In this document: positions 46,345 through 58,561 of the stretch, piece after piece
Position numbering within the stretch: position 1 is the stretch's first letter
Layout: each line of letters begins with the position of its first letter
From: Periplaneta americana
Taxonomy: Eukaryota > Arthropoda > Insecta > Blattodea > Blattidae
Direction: 5' to 3'
DNA length: 64,000 nucleotides
Assembly (NCBI RefSeq): GCF_040183065.1
Contig: NC_091124.1
Span: 61,512,501-61,576,500 of the forward strand
The notes under the pieces: generated by a model
Told to the model about the DNA's origin: nothing
The model's database searches: none
The model's input: only the letters and a program-made list of their open reading frames with translations
Position numbers and translations under genes: made by a program

Positions 46345-47369
46345 GGTAGGTGCTTATAGCATCAAACACGCATGAAATTTCCCGGAGAGTATTGGTTATC
46401 TTCCGCATCCGGCTTCCACGCTAGCGCCGGGGAACTCGCTCAGCAAAGACCCTGTATTTCCCTACTATTGTAGCCTCTGTTTATTTACATATTTATCTCT
46501 TTCTCTTTGCTTCACTCCTAAATTCCCCTCCTTTACTGCCTCTTTCCGAAATATTTGAAATTATTTTCCTAACATTCTGTACAAGAAAAAGTACTGATTA
46601 AAATAGACTTAAGTACCTCAAAATATTGGTTTCAGAGCCATAAACATTAACTACAGAAATATGTTTCGACTCGAAAACCTTCTCGCATAAAATACAAGAG
46701 CACAAAATATCTACATGCATTAAGTAATACATTACTATAAAAAGTTAGTCTTTTGAAATGAAATACTCATATACGTCGCAAGTTATCTTTAGACGGGCAA
46801 CAAACATTTTACTGTTCGCAATTCATCAAGTTTCTGTTCCAGTAAACATTACACAACAGACCTGACACAAATTTCATAATCTCAAAAAATTCGTAGGTAT
46901 GTGAAATTTACACAGCACCGATTTTTTCTCCTCTTATCGTACGTGAACATACCAAACCATCGAAGAGAATACAATTACACTTGTAGGCCTACTAATGAAG
47001 CTCAAAGAAGTGGGAGTAACGCAACTTTCACCAGCTAAAGAACTAGTCAAGCTAGTCCTGAAAAGAGGTTGTAGAAAGTGTGTAACCCACAGTATGCTCT
47101 GAAATCTCGTTCCACTCCCAGAACACCAACTCCAATAGACCTCTGTGTCTTTCCTTTTTAGCTCCAAGATCAATCCTCTGTCGCCAATTTCAGGAAAACA
47201 GTTTAAAAATAACTTTTGAGGAATAACTGTAAGCCTATATCTTAGTATTATTAGACACACAGCAAGTATTGAAGTACGATGTTATTAATACATTCAAGTC
47301 TAAATTATGTAAGTACTGTATCTACGAATGATAATCTTTACAACGGGTTAATAACATTCAAGTATAAGG
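46345..47369. other. Spacer without a supported gene
   Basis: Mostly AT-rich; ORFs of 108 codons or less lack motifs. CCGCATCCGGCTTCCACGCT at 46407-46426 is a GC-rich patch next to the mariner-like gene. Confidence 0.35.
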
Positions 47370-47660
47370 TCATTCAAAAGTCACTTCAGACTTCAAAGCG
47401 TTATGAATGGGGCTCGAAGTTGATGAATGTATTACTTTTATCTGAGACATCACAGACAATGCAGGATGCAATACAAACTCGTTTCATTTCAACACGAATC
47501 GATATAGCCTATATAGTCTACTTTTATTTAAAATTTTTTTTTATTTATCGGTCTTTTATTATCTACTGGTATTATTTTAATGTTATATTTTTGTTGAATT
47601 TTCGCCCCTTTTCTTCATTTGACCGGACTTCTTTTTACGATGTAGATAGTCCGGGCCAGC
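47370..47660 (+). repeat. Dispersed repeat 'Y', left part
   Basis: GAGACATCACAGACAATGCA and ATGCAATACAAACTCGTTTC match 55556-55780. The continuation of Y is found at 50262-50760, beyond P copy D. Confidence 0.65.
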
Positions 47661-47801
47661 TTACTTCATACCATAAGAGTGAAACCTAACCATTCCCTCC
47701 CCCCCATTATTACATATGCTAGTGGATTATAGTGATTTTCTAGTTTGCAGGTTAAATTTTCTTTTGCCAACTTCGTTTCGAATTTCGATACTGACAAATA
47801 C

Positions 47802-49772
47802 CACAGTCTAATACTTACAGTCGCGCAACTTCAACACTTTTTTTGCCAACATTCGCGACACTAGCGCCCAAGCGGCAGGCTAGGCACTGGTAATAGGGTT
47901 GATACAATCTCGTTCAGCCAGCACGTGCTTTAAAGGGATGCGAGATGTTATAATAACGTTTTAATCATGCGTCGGAACAAAGGCAAATATGTGCAATGAC
48001 GAAAATTGCAGTAACAACAAGTTTAAATCTCCGAATTTGTCGTTCTTCAGATTCCCTAAAGACCAAGAGAAAATCATAAATCAGTCATAACCAATAATCC
48101 ACGTTGTAGGTAGCCTACGTATTGTGTTCTATAAAACATTTATTAGTTATCAGCAAAGAGTTTGTAATATATATATTTGTTATATATTACAAACTCTTTG
48201 GTTATCAGTTACCTATTTGTATGTCAAAGTAGATACCTGTTACAGTATATTATTTTTTTTGCAGAGATCACATGTGTAAATGTGTAACCATTCCGATTTT
48301 GGATAATGTATCAAGAGTTTTTAATGCAAGTAATTCCATAAGTTTTGTATTCGTGTTTATTTCTTTATATTTTTCAGAAGTTGAATGTTATATTGCATTC
48401 AAGTAGGGATCATGGTGTTAATTTTTCAAGAATTCATGGAGTATTGTAATCCTTTTACGAAATATTCACTTCTTGAATAAATCTGGACTGTGTCGATAAA
48501 ATTTCTGATGTGTTGGTGTAGATTCATGTGGCAGACGTATTAAGTTCTCAAGAAATAAAAGAGCCTTTTAAAATTTAATATAAAAAGCAATCTTTTCTGT
48601 AATCATTTGCATGACTGTTAACTGTTATTTGTGTTGATTTTACATTCCCAGTGATTATTTGAGCAGTTCAGAGCAGAAGTGGTGTAAGTCAAAATTAGGT
48701 AATGAGGGTTAAAGTAAAAATTCTGTAAAATAGAGCGCAAAGTAGCAATTAATATGTCCTTCGTGCTATTCACTGACTACTAATAATTTAAATAAATTCA
48801 ATATTAACTACTACTTTGCGCTATATTTTACAGAATGTTTACTTTAACCCTCATTACCCATTTTTGACTTACACCACTTCTGCTCTGAAAATAAAATTAG
48901 GCCAGCATTTTCGGAGTTAATATTGAAGTTACAATTTTTTCAACAAAATTGTGTGTTCATTTATTTGTTCTCACCTATGTCATATTAACAGTAAGTGCAT
49001 GTAAATTACGTATTATATAGGTACGATAAGTTAAAATTAAGCTTATGTGTGAAAACTCTAAATGTAATGTAAAATACGGTAAACTTGCCATAAAAATTTA
49101 CACCATAATATCAGCACTATTTGTGACTCAAAATAATAAACGAAATACCGGTTCTTAAGAAATGGAAAAATAATGAACTTCATAAATCAATGTCATATTA
49201 AGGTTTAAATCCTCCCCTTTTTTATTTTCAAGTTTACCTCAGCGGCCGAGTTTACCCCAATTTGTGGTATGGAAAATAGTTAATTTCTCAGGAAATAGGG
49301 AGAGGAGTTCACCACGCGAAGTACCCTAAGAGATATGGCCTACAATTTTGAAGCTACTAATTTTGATTCTTCTCACAGTAAATATAGAGTGCCAATGATT
49401 CATAAATATATTTAGGAATGAATTGAATTAACCGTCCACGTACGAACAATTATATTATTTCAAAGCAAGATACGTGATCAGGGCCAAGATTCAATTTTAA
49501 GGAGCAGAAAGAATTACGTTTATTCCCAGCTTCTGAAACTTGTAGATTAACTGCGTGTGAAATTCTTCTAGGATTCTAAAGTAAAATTAATAAGAACATA
49601 TATACTTAAAAAATATAAAATAAATTACGCATAACCCGTTTTCTGATGTGTTATCATATGTCGTGTGCACACTGTTAACTTGCCTGCCGCTAGAGGGCTA
49701 CTGTCGCGCCAGCTGTCAAATGTTGGCATATTTTATACGTATGAGTTGCGTGACTGTATGTATTAGACTGTG
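47802..49772 (+). mobile_element. Internally deleted P derivative (copy D), 1,971 bp
   Basis: It starts CACAGTCTAATACTTACAGT and ends with GTATTAGACTGTG. CAAATAC is directly repeated at both flanks (47795-47801 and 49773-49779; 7 bp identical, one short of the usual 8). THAP exon 1 starts at 47967 but is frameshifted. The transposase core and the splice donor are missing. The 3' part matches copies B and B', including the nested foldback at 48669-48887. Confidence 0.9.
48669..48887. repeat. Nested foldback MITE in copy D
   Basis: Same element and same position as in copies B and B'. Confidence 0.75.
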
Positions 49773-50261
49773 CAAATACTACAAATGGTGCTATGTAACT
49801 GGTATGTTGGCAGCTGACACAAATATCGACAATATTTCTCGGAACTGGAGTTCCATGAAATTAAAATTGTACTAGATTTCTGAGACGGTAACTGGAAGCT
49901 AGTGAAATTTGAACATATCAATAATTAATTCATATCAGTATTAATATTAATACATAATAGTTATTTTATGTGTTGCGTTGTGGTTATAATTCAAGTTTTC
50001 GGAGTTAGTAATGATTTCATGTGGTCAAACAAAATACATTTTTAGGTTAGGTCTCGCGAGTCAATTAGTCAAACCAATGAATTTCGTATTGCCAGACTAA
50101 ATACTTGACATGTCGATCCCTTTCCCGTATAGTTTGCCTGCGAAAATACAGTACGTAGGATCGTGTGACATCTGGTAACAGTTGGCAACACTGACAAGAC
50201 AATATTTGTCTGAGAGGATATTTGCTGTTTAGGAACTGTTCTTACGTGACCCTCACTGTAA

Positions 50262-50594
50262 AGAGAACCTACTGGAGATTGCTTACAAAATTCGATTGCG
50301 TCACACAGGAATTCTAATTATGGTTCATCAGCCTTGACTCCTGATTACGTGTGTTACGTGCTTCCCGCAATTCAACGCAACAGAACCAATACTGCAGCCG
50401 CAGTGCTCGCTATCAGCATATTGTATCTCATAAGTGAAGACGTAAAAATACCGAAAGTTAAGCAACCAGCAATCCTCAAGACCCGAGACTCGAATGGAAT
50501 GGCTCTTAACTGCAATGTTGAATAAGGGATATTTTTGAGGATTTCAGTTCCTCCGAATATTTAAATGTGCATTAGCGTGACTTCGGAGACATTC

Positions 50595-50655
<61 letters not shown>

Positions 50656-50760
50656 TATCGATTTTTTTTTATTTTAATGTCATTTTCAGAAATTTAATGT
50701 CATTTTTCTGTTAGTTTCAGGTCAACTTCCGAGCCCTAGTTATGAATATTACAATATTCC
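50262..50760 (+). repeat. Dispersed repeat 'Y', right part
   Basis: TTGACTCCTGATTACGTGTG, TTCAACGCAACAGAACCAAT and GACGTAAAAATACCGAAAGT match 55850-56000. It includes an AAT microsatellite at 50595-50654. Confidence 0.65.
50595..50654. repeat. (AAT)n microsatellite
   Basis: About 20 AAT units. Confidence 0.95.
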
Positions 50761-51261
50761 ACATAGAAAAAACAAGAACATTACTGTGTTGAGCAAGCAA
50801 TAGGGTCTAGTTTTTTTACAAAACAATGGAAATATGTTGACCGTCTCCTTGTTCAACAAAAACCATTCTTTCTGCAGTATCATGTATACCATTTTGCGGC
50901 TTAATATGTTTTTTGCAGATGCTATGAAATTCAGTATATGAGATAAATAAATGATCTACTATAGTCTATCCAATATAAGAACCGCCCTTGATGTAAACAC
51001 TGAAGTATTCGGAACGGAAGGGAAGAAAGCTTGTTTTATATATCTTGAATATACGAATTATTATTTCACAATTTATAGCAAATACGTGGCGTGCCCTTAT
51101 GCATTCTTAAAATAATACATGCCAATGTATTATACAATGTCAAATTGTCCGTAAAAGCAATTTGCATTATTTTTAACTTGATTATTTTAACGATGCTGTA
51201 TCAACTACTGGACTAATTAGAGTCGCTGGAATTGGTGATAGCGAGTTGGTATTTGCGAAAT
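50761..51261. other. Spacer without a supported gene
   Basis: AT-rich; no recognisable feature. Confidence 0.35.
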
Positions 51262-51409
51262 GAGACTGAGGATTCTGCATAGATTACCTGACATTCGCCT
51301 TACGGTTGGGGAAAATCTCGAAAACCCAACAAAGTAATCGGCCCAAGTGGAAATCGAACCCAAGACCGAGCGCAACTCCGGATCAGCAGCCTGAGCTATG
51401 CCGGAGGCT
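51262..51409 (-). repeat. tRNA-derived SINE (same family as 52277)
   Basis: Read leftward: CCGGCATAGCTCAGGCTGCT (A-box), TTGGGTTCGATTTCCACTTG (B-box), then the body with GATTAC-x-TTGTTGGGTTTTC and AATGTCAGGTAATCTATGC. Confidence 0.75.
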
Positions 51410-52124
51410 TAATTTGTATTACTGACAAACGAAAGTTTGTTACGGTAACGCGTAAGAAATATGATGACGAATAATACTGTACAGTGTTTGTCGAATACAT
51501 TGTTATTTTGATGTACCGGTAGTATTCCATATCGCGGACAGAGACCATAAATGCGAAAGATAAACTTAAATTCGAAATCGATAAGCTACATCACACAACA
51601 GGTTGGAGTAGGATTAGTAGAACATGTAACCGTAGTAATAAGAGAGTCAGTAAGCTACAAAATGAAGGCAGAGAGCTACATTTTGAATGAGACGCTATTA
51701 CCGCTACATGACAATGTTATCCAGGTGTCGGTCGATGTTCACTCAAGTGAAACAAGGATACAGCAATTGCAAGATGGCGGCGCCTCTGCACCAGTCTATC
51801 ATTGCCGACTTGATTCGGGCAATGTTTTAAACGCTTTGTCTCGGGTTTGTAATTATGCACCCAAACTCCATATTCATCATCATCACCTGCGACTATCTCG
51901 GTAAATCTTTGTCTCCATCCTGTCTGCTCGAATTAAGTCGCTAACCTTTCGCACATTTGCCTCCGTAACAATCTCTACTGGCCGACATACTCGGTGTTCG
52001 ATACTTGTCCAATCTTCAAAGAACTTTTACACCCTATTGTGGGCAGCTTAAAGAGAGTGGCAATGCTCACCACACACGGGCATCATAAGACTATTCTTTG
52101 CTGCTAGACCTCTCGCCCGTCCAC

Positions 52125-52265
52125 CGCTGTGGATTAACGATTAGCATGTCTAACCGTGAAACGAGCAGGTCCAGGTTCAAATCCTGATTGGGACAAGTTA
52201 CCTAGTTGAGGTTTTTCCGGGGTTTTCTCACGATTAAGAGCAATTGATGGATAACTTTTGCCACC
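52125..52265 (+). repeat. tRNA-derived SINE
   Basis: TTAACGATTAGCATGTCTAA (degraded A-box), CAGGTCCAGGTTCAAATCCTG (B-box and T arm), then GTTACCTAGTTGAGGTTTTT as the body start. Confidence 0.65.
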
Positions 52266-52276
52266 CTCCCAGTCAC

Positions 52277-52480
52277 CGGCGTAGCTCAGTCGGCTGAGGC
52301 GCTTGCCTGCCGATTTGAAATTGCGCTCTTGCGTGGGTTCGATTCCCGCTTGGGCAGATTACCTGGTCGGGTTTTTTTCCTAGGTTTTCCCAAGCCTTCA
52401 GGCGACTGTCAGGTAATCTATGGCGAATTCTCGGCCTCATCTTGCCAAATATAATCTATTGCCAATAAATAAACTAGTAG
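52277..52480 (+). repeat. tRNA-derived SINE
   Basis: GGCGTAGCTCAGTCGGCTGA (A-box), GTGGGTTCGATTCCCGCTTG (B-box), then GATTACCTGGTCGGGTTTTT and CAGGTAATCTATGGCGAATT. Closely packed with the previous SINE. Confidence 0.78.
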
Positions 52481-52702
52481 TTAATACAGCGTCGTTAAAT
52501 AACCAACTAAAAAGAACTTTTGCCCCACACATTGCACAATTAAGCGTTCCTCCACAATGGTACACGCGTGCATAGGTGCCGCCATCTTGCAACTGCTGCT
52601 TCACTGTTTTTCTTGCACCAATTGGATGCACATCGATTACCATGGATAATACTGTCATCTAGCGGCGATAACTTCAGACTCCTCATTCAAAAATGTAGCT
52701 CG

Positions 52703-53335
52703 CAACTTCGTTTGTAAAATTTACGAACTCGCCTAGCACAGATTTATGTTAAGAGCGGTTATTACGTTGGACTATAGTACTTCGTTTCCTATGCAATTAA
52801 CATTACACCTTTCTTTCATTATACCTTTACTACATCTCAACAGCATTTAAAAGGAATGGTAGGATTGCGCAACGCGCAGCGAATGAATCATCATCAAATC
52901 TTAAGTCACGCGTTCAATGGACATTGAAAGTTAAATCTTACTGTTGTCCGAGATTCTCAATTTTTTATCAGATTTTAAAATAGTAAAAATTGCCCTTAGT
53001 TACGTTCATTTCTCCTTACGTTTTGAGCAGTGATCACATAAGACACATTAAGTAACAGAGAAGAATCACATATTGTACTTCAGTACATATGCATCACTAT
53101 TGCTTTTACTCCCGTGTGCATACAAACGAGTCTTAAGCAAACATAAGCCATACTAAAAGGCTGCCTTATTGAATGATGGAAGTGCAAACACATGAGAAGG
53201 AAGATAGATTCTGTTCATGATGCAGAATGCCAAGGCAATCTGTGCTCTTCGTAACAGGATAGAGTCTTTTAAAATTAATGTTCAAAACTCGTACTGCTAT
53301 CGATTATTAATGGTAATATTATTTACTGGTTATCA
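52703..53335. other. Spacer without a supported gene
   Basis: No ORF above background and no recognised repeat. Confidence 0.35.
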
Positions 53336-53711
53336 GAACAATCCACCCACATACTCGTCCATCAGCCCAAGCTAATAGTTCATCCTACTATACTAATAAT
53401 CCACCCAACCAACCATCCACTTCAATCAATTAATATGTCCACCACTATCCATCTAAACTAAACTAACAGTTTATCCACCCAATTCCAAGCTAAACCATCA
53501 AATCAAACTACCGGTAACATTCATCCGCCTATACAAACTAATCCATCCATTCGCACATTTCACACAAACTAATCCATCCACGCAAACAAACTAATCCATC
53601 CATTCACCCATCCAGCCATCCATATAAGCAAATCCACGCATTAGTATAAATACATTAAATCCATCCACCCTTCTGAACGAATTCATCCAACCATTTACCT
53701 AACATCCAACC
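53336..53711 (+). repeat. Degenerate ATCC-rich satellite
   Basis: Irregular repeats of CTAATCCATCCA-type units, continuing on the other side of the SINE to about 54050. The strand is very poor in G. Confidence 0.75.
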
Positions 53712-53725
53712 TAATCTAACCTACA

Positions 53726-53953
53726 AGTCGCCCTCGGTAGTGTAGTTGTTATAGCGCTGGCCTTCTATGCTCGAGGTTGCGGGTTCGATCCCGCTCGAGG
53801 TCGATGGCATTTAAGTGTGTTTAAATGCGAGAGGCTGTCAGTAGATTTACTGGCATGTAAAAGAACTCCTGCGGGACAAAATTCCGGCACACCGGCGACG
53901 CTGATATAACTTCTGCAGTTGCGATCGTCGTTAAATAAACCATAATTAAAAAT
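53726..53953 (+). repeat. tRNA-derived SINE with 14-bp target duplication
   Basis: The head has TCGGTAGTGTAGTTGTTATA (A-box region) and GCGGGTTCGATCCCGCTCGA (B-box). The body includes GACAAAATTCCGGCACACCG. TAATCTAACCTACA at 53712-53725 and 53954-53967 is a perfect duplication, as expected for LINE-driven insertion. The 3' end is AATTAAAAAT-like, not poly(A). Confidence 0.88.
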
Positions 53954-54052
53954 TAATCTAACCTACAATGTACAATCTCTTCTTCCAGACGTATCCATCT
54001 ATCCTTCCAGACAAATTAATCCTTGCAACGATCCATCCATTCAAGAGACTAC

Positions 54053-54760
54053 AGATGGTAGAAAGAGAGATTAGGGATGGAAGAAAAAGATACTAGAGAA
54101 GGAAGAAAGAGAGACTAGGGATAGAAAAAAAAGACTAGAGAAGAAAGAAAGAAAGACTAAGGATGGAAGAAAGAGAGGCGTGAAATGGAAGAAAAAGATG
54201 TGGAATGAAAGAAAAGCGACTAGAGATGGAAGGAATAGAGACTAGGAAGGGAAGAAAAAGAGAGACTAGGGAGGGAAGAAAACGAGCGACTAGGAAGGGA
54301 AGAAAGACTAGGGAAGGAAGAAAGAGACTAGGGAGGGAAGAAAAAGAGAGACTAGGGATGGAAAAAAAGAGACTAGGGAGGGAAGAAAAAGAGAGACTAG
54401 GGATGGAAAAAAGAGACTAGGGAGGGAAGAAAAAGAGAGACTAGGGATGGAAAAAAGAGACTAGGGAGGGAAGAAAAAGAGAGACTAGGGATGGAAAAAA
54501 AGAGACTAGGGAGGGAAGAAAACGAGTGACTAGGAAGGGAAGAAAGACTAGGGAGGGAAGAAAGAGACTAGGGAGGGAAGAAAAAGAGAGACTAGGGAGG
54601 GAAGAAAAAGAGAGACTAGGGATGGGAGAAAAAGAGACTAGGGAGGGAAGAAAAAGAGAGACTAGGGATGGAAGAAAAAGAGACTAGAGATGGAAGAAAA
54701 AGAGAGATTAAGGATGGAAGAAAAAGAGACTAGGGAGGGAAGAAAATGAGAGGAAGGATG
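54053..54760 (+). repeat. Homopurine minisatellite
   Basis: About 700 bp of variants of GACTAGGGAGGGAAGAAAAA and GACTAGGGATGGAAAAAAGA, about 20-25 bp each, with higher-order pairs near 45 bp. The top strand is overwhelmingly A and G. ORFs here are repeat artefacts. Confidence 0.9.
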
Positions 54761-55555
54761 AAGAAAAAGGAAGAGCGAAGAAAAGGGGGATGTGAAATGA
54801 GAGGGAAAGTTGATCCAGAAAAAGATTGGGTAGAAGATGAATGGGAGGAAAGAGAAATTGAACTTGAGAACTGTAAGAGAATTAGAACAGTAAGGATGTA
54901 AAGAAAATGAAGAAGACTAGGGCATGCTATTCAGAATCTGAGGCGAAACATCGAGATATTGGAGCAATGAATAAATACAAATAGCAGGGGAAAAAAAAGA
55001 TCAGGGCAAGAACTTGACCCACAGCAACACTATTTATCACAAATCTCAAAAAATTATGCTGACGTTCAAACTTCACTCCTTTTTTTCCTTAAGTAGCTAA
55101 GAGATAACCTAACAGAGACGAGTCGTGGATACTGGTGTTATGTGTTACTGTTTAAAATTATCTTTTCCTTAGCATCACCAATCGTGTAAAATATATCACA
55201 TAATTCTAATATATGCAAATGTGTAGCTTGAAGATAACAAAAATAGATCCATGTTAGTTTCAAGACAGTCTGGAAAGAAGGCATGGAAGTATGAGTATAC
55301 CAAACCATGGACTGACTTGTTTAACACCCAACAATTCATTTAAAGCATTAATTATGTTGTTGGAGAAGCCTTCCATACATTACGCTGCTCAGAGCAGTAC
55401 ATGACGTTGCCCAACGTGACAAACAAAGCATTACTAAAAGTAACTAGCAACATATTACATAATGGTGAACAATAATCTGTACTTTTACCTATGACTGCGC
55501 AGAATTGTCTTGTTGACAAGACGCTGAAATACATTACTTGGCTGTTACGTTATCA
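54761..55555. other. Spacer without a supported gene
   Basis: Purine-rich at first, then AT-rich. No recognised feature. Confidence 0.35.
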
Positions 55556-56200
55556 CTAGGGCTCAGAAGTTGATGAAATATCTTCTTTTTTATTCCGAGA
55601 CATCACAGACAATGCAGAATGCAATACAAACTCGTTTCACTTCAACATAAACTAATATAGCCTACTTTTATTTTGCATTTTCGGTCTTCTATTGTCTGTT
55701 GGTCATTTTGTAGGAAATGTTCTACTTTTTGTTGCATTTTTGCCATTTTCTGATTGAACGGACATTTTACGATGTAGTCGTAGTCTATATTCGAGAACCT
55801 ACTGCAAATTTCTTATGCAATTCGTTGCGTCTTACAAGAATATTGTCCTTGTGGTTGCATCAGTCTTGACTCCTGATCACGAGTGTTACGTGCTTACTCC
55901 CCCCTCCCCCACGTTCAACGCAACAGAACAAATACTGCAGGCGCAGTGCCCGCAGTCAGCATATTGTAAGGGAAGACGTAAAAATGCCGAAAGTAAAAGC
56001 AAAGTTTTTTGCGACAGTTAGTGACTGAGATTGGTGACAATGTATGTTTCACAGATGAGGGTGTACTATTATTTTGTTTGTATTTTACTATTAAAATCAT
56101 GTTTCTTTTAATTTTAATGTCATATTTTCAGAAAATTAAGGTAATTTTTCTGTGATTTTAGGTCATCAACTTCCGATCCCTCGTTATCCCACAGTCATAC
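55556..56200 (+). repeat. Dispersed repeat 'Y', more complete copy
   Basis: Joins in one piece the sequences found separately at 47370-47660 and 50262-50760. Near 55984 a frame starts MPKVKAKFF and, after a stop, continues IGDNVCFTDEGVLLFC in another frame. This resembles the start of BED-type hAT transposases; weak support. Confidence 0.55.
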
Positions 56201-58077
56201 AAGCGAACATATAATCGTACACAGAATTAAGAAAATTTTAGTACACTCGGACACCGTCTTTGGGCAATGCAATAGTGTATTACTCTTGGGAACACCACTT
56301 AAAAGTAACACTAGTTCTAAATGCAAGTGACATTTTCCTATTTGTAAGTTATTCAGCAATTACATAAACTCACAACAAGGGAAATAGTTCGGCATTGATG
56401 TTTGTTAGTAGACAATGGAGTAACTCTGAAAAATATCAAATGAAGATAGGGATAACAGGACTTGTCCACTTCCTCATAATGAGATAACTTACATGTAAAT
56501 ACTTTCGCACAATTCAAGCCGAACTTACACCAGATTTCAGTAAACATAAAATGCGTTAAAATGAGATTTTCTTATCCCTTTTGTCACAAAAATGTGCACT
56601 CGATTCCAATGAGGGTATAATATAATTAACTCATTTTTCACAATTCTGAACATATCCCCTTTTCCCGCCCACCAGCGATGCATTATGCATTCCATTATCT
56701 GTCGACTCTCGATTAGTTCTCAAGTTACTTCCTGTTTATTTTTCTTGAGAAGCCTGAAATTAATTAAATATGACAAAAATACCTGTTTTGCTAAAAGCAA
56801 GAATGAAGTGATTCAGAAGTTTTAAATTTCGTCAGTAAAGTAGTTCTTCTCGAGCACACAAGCAAACAATGTATGCTATATAATTTTATAACCAACTTTG
56901 ATAACATTTTATCCATTTACCTTACAGCTTAAATGTTTCGCGTTAAAAAAGTACCGTGTTCTGTCCTTAATCATATTTAATCTTCGTCCATAATAAATAA
57001 ATTATTTCATTTAACTGAGTACTTTGAAGGACAATGCAAGAAAAACTATGAAAGGAAAAATAAATGACAGCATGATAAAATAATTTAATTGTTACCAAAT
57101 ACATGAAACTTAATATGATGAAGTGTAATTTTCATTACACCGACTTCTTATGTCTCTGATCGAAGCTATTCTTTAAGATGTTCAAAAACTCAGCCACCAA
57201 GGAGAGGAAGACATTTTTAAGATGATTTCTGGGCTACGGAATTTGTAGCCGAAAGTGGACAATCTATGACTTAAGTACTAAATAAAAACTGTTGATGGCC
57301 ACAAGGACGATGATCGATAAAGAAAAAATGTTCAATAAAAATGCAGTTTTTACACTGCAGCTAACATCTAATTATATAAATATCTGTAGGCCTACATACA
57401 AAATGTTCATTATCATGTACGTGGTGTGACTATGAGAGTCATATTATCTTGTTTTCATGGTCGCTGACCACTTGTAAGTCAAAGTTACGTTTGATAATCA
57501 GTGCTTTTATCTTGATATTTCCCCACTTGGCTCATTTTATTAGCAACAAAAATAGTGATGGAAACATTATCAATTCAACGGGTCAGTGATTAAGCTGATA
57601 TCATCAGGAAAATTCTAGATTTTGTAATCCTCCATAGTCGATGCTTTGTACTGTCCCGTTCGATGATGTTGTGAACCAACAGCTACAGTACACACCAGAG
57701 GTCGTCAGCACACTGCATCCTCTGGTTAGTGTCTCTTACCCTCGGAGAAGAGACTGCACTATGGTGCATTCGTGGCTGCTGGCGGGTATGATCTCTACCT
57801 CTTTCTGCTGCAAGACGGAGCATATCACGTTGCTCCGCTTACCCTTTACCCATTTCAGCGAGTGCTGACGACCACTGGTGTAAGCTACAAAATCACTGGA
57901 CATCACGTAGCCACTAAAGTTGTATTGTACTTCATTATTGGTTTATAATATTAGTAATAACTGTGATTTTATAATACATTATTCATTTTTCGCAAAAACA
58001 ATGTAAGAAAAACAGGAATCTTTACAAGATCCCATAAAAAGTCACAGGCTTACAATTTTTTTAAGTACAGTTTACGT
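56201..58077. other. Long spacer without a supported gene
   Basis: ORFs of 75 codons or fewer, none with motifs. No RNA gene seen. Confidence 0.35.
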
Positions 58078-58135
58078 GGTCACGTGGTTGTATGTGCGCA
58101 GAAGCAAGGTCACGTGATTGTACATGCGCAAAAGC
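58078..58135 (+). promoter_or_regulatory. Tandem 28-bp repeat with E-boxes and TGCGCA sites
   Basis: GGTCACGTGGTTGTATGTGC (58078) and GGTCACGTGATTGTACATGC (58108) each continue GCA-x-AAGC. Each unit has a CACGTG E-box and a TGCGCA core, in the same order, 30 bp apart. They lie about 450 bp upstream of the transposase start at 58562. A regulatory role is inference. Confidence 0.45.
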
Positions 58136-58561
58136 GTCTGAATCGGACACCCTTAATAAATGACGACCAATATAATAAAGCACTCAATCAGCATGAAGGT
58201 TTCAAGATTGCGCTTGGCTGTTTCTCTGAACTATATTTGTGACAATATCATTAAGTCTACCATGATGTATGAAACTGCGAAGACAGATTTCTGTCTGTTA
58301 CCAACGTGGTATCTAGGTTGCCTTTGGTGGAAGCTCCATGTTGTACTACTAACAAGAGATTACGAATCCTAGCGTGTGTTGATATAGTACTACTGTTATT
58401 GCAAGTTATCTTGAACCTTCTGAGCGGGGACAGAGGGGCAGAGGGAAGGAAGCGCTTAACGCGGGTGGAGCCAACTGAGTTGTTTGCGCATGCTCCGCAT
58501 CATAATCTCTTGTCAAAAAAACATTGTACTATTTCCTTCACTGCGTACCAGTAGTGTTACC

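Larger units (their letters stand above)
51673..52702. repeat. Inverted repeat pair around SINE copies
   Basis: 51673-51810 (GAGCTACATTTTGAATGAG, CAATTGCAAGATGGCGGCGC) and 52545-52702 (inverse, with GTTGCAAGATGGCGGCACC) are diverged inverted copies about 0.75 kb apart. Two SINEs lie between. Either an old terminal-repeat element or two copies of one repeat. Confidence 0.55.

Noticed and set aside
53726-53805. Possible functional tRNA gene
   Set aside because: The cloverleaf is imperfect and the unit has a SINE body and a 14-bp target duplication.
54205-54420. Lys/Arg/Glu-rich 71-codon ORF
   Set aside because: Translation of the homopurine minisatellite.
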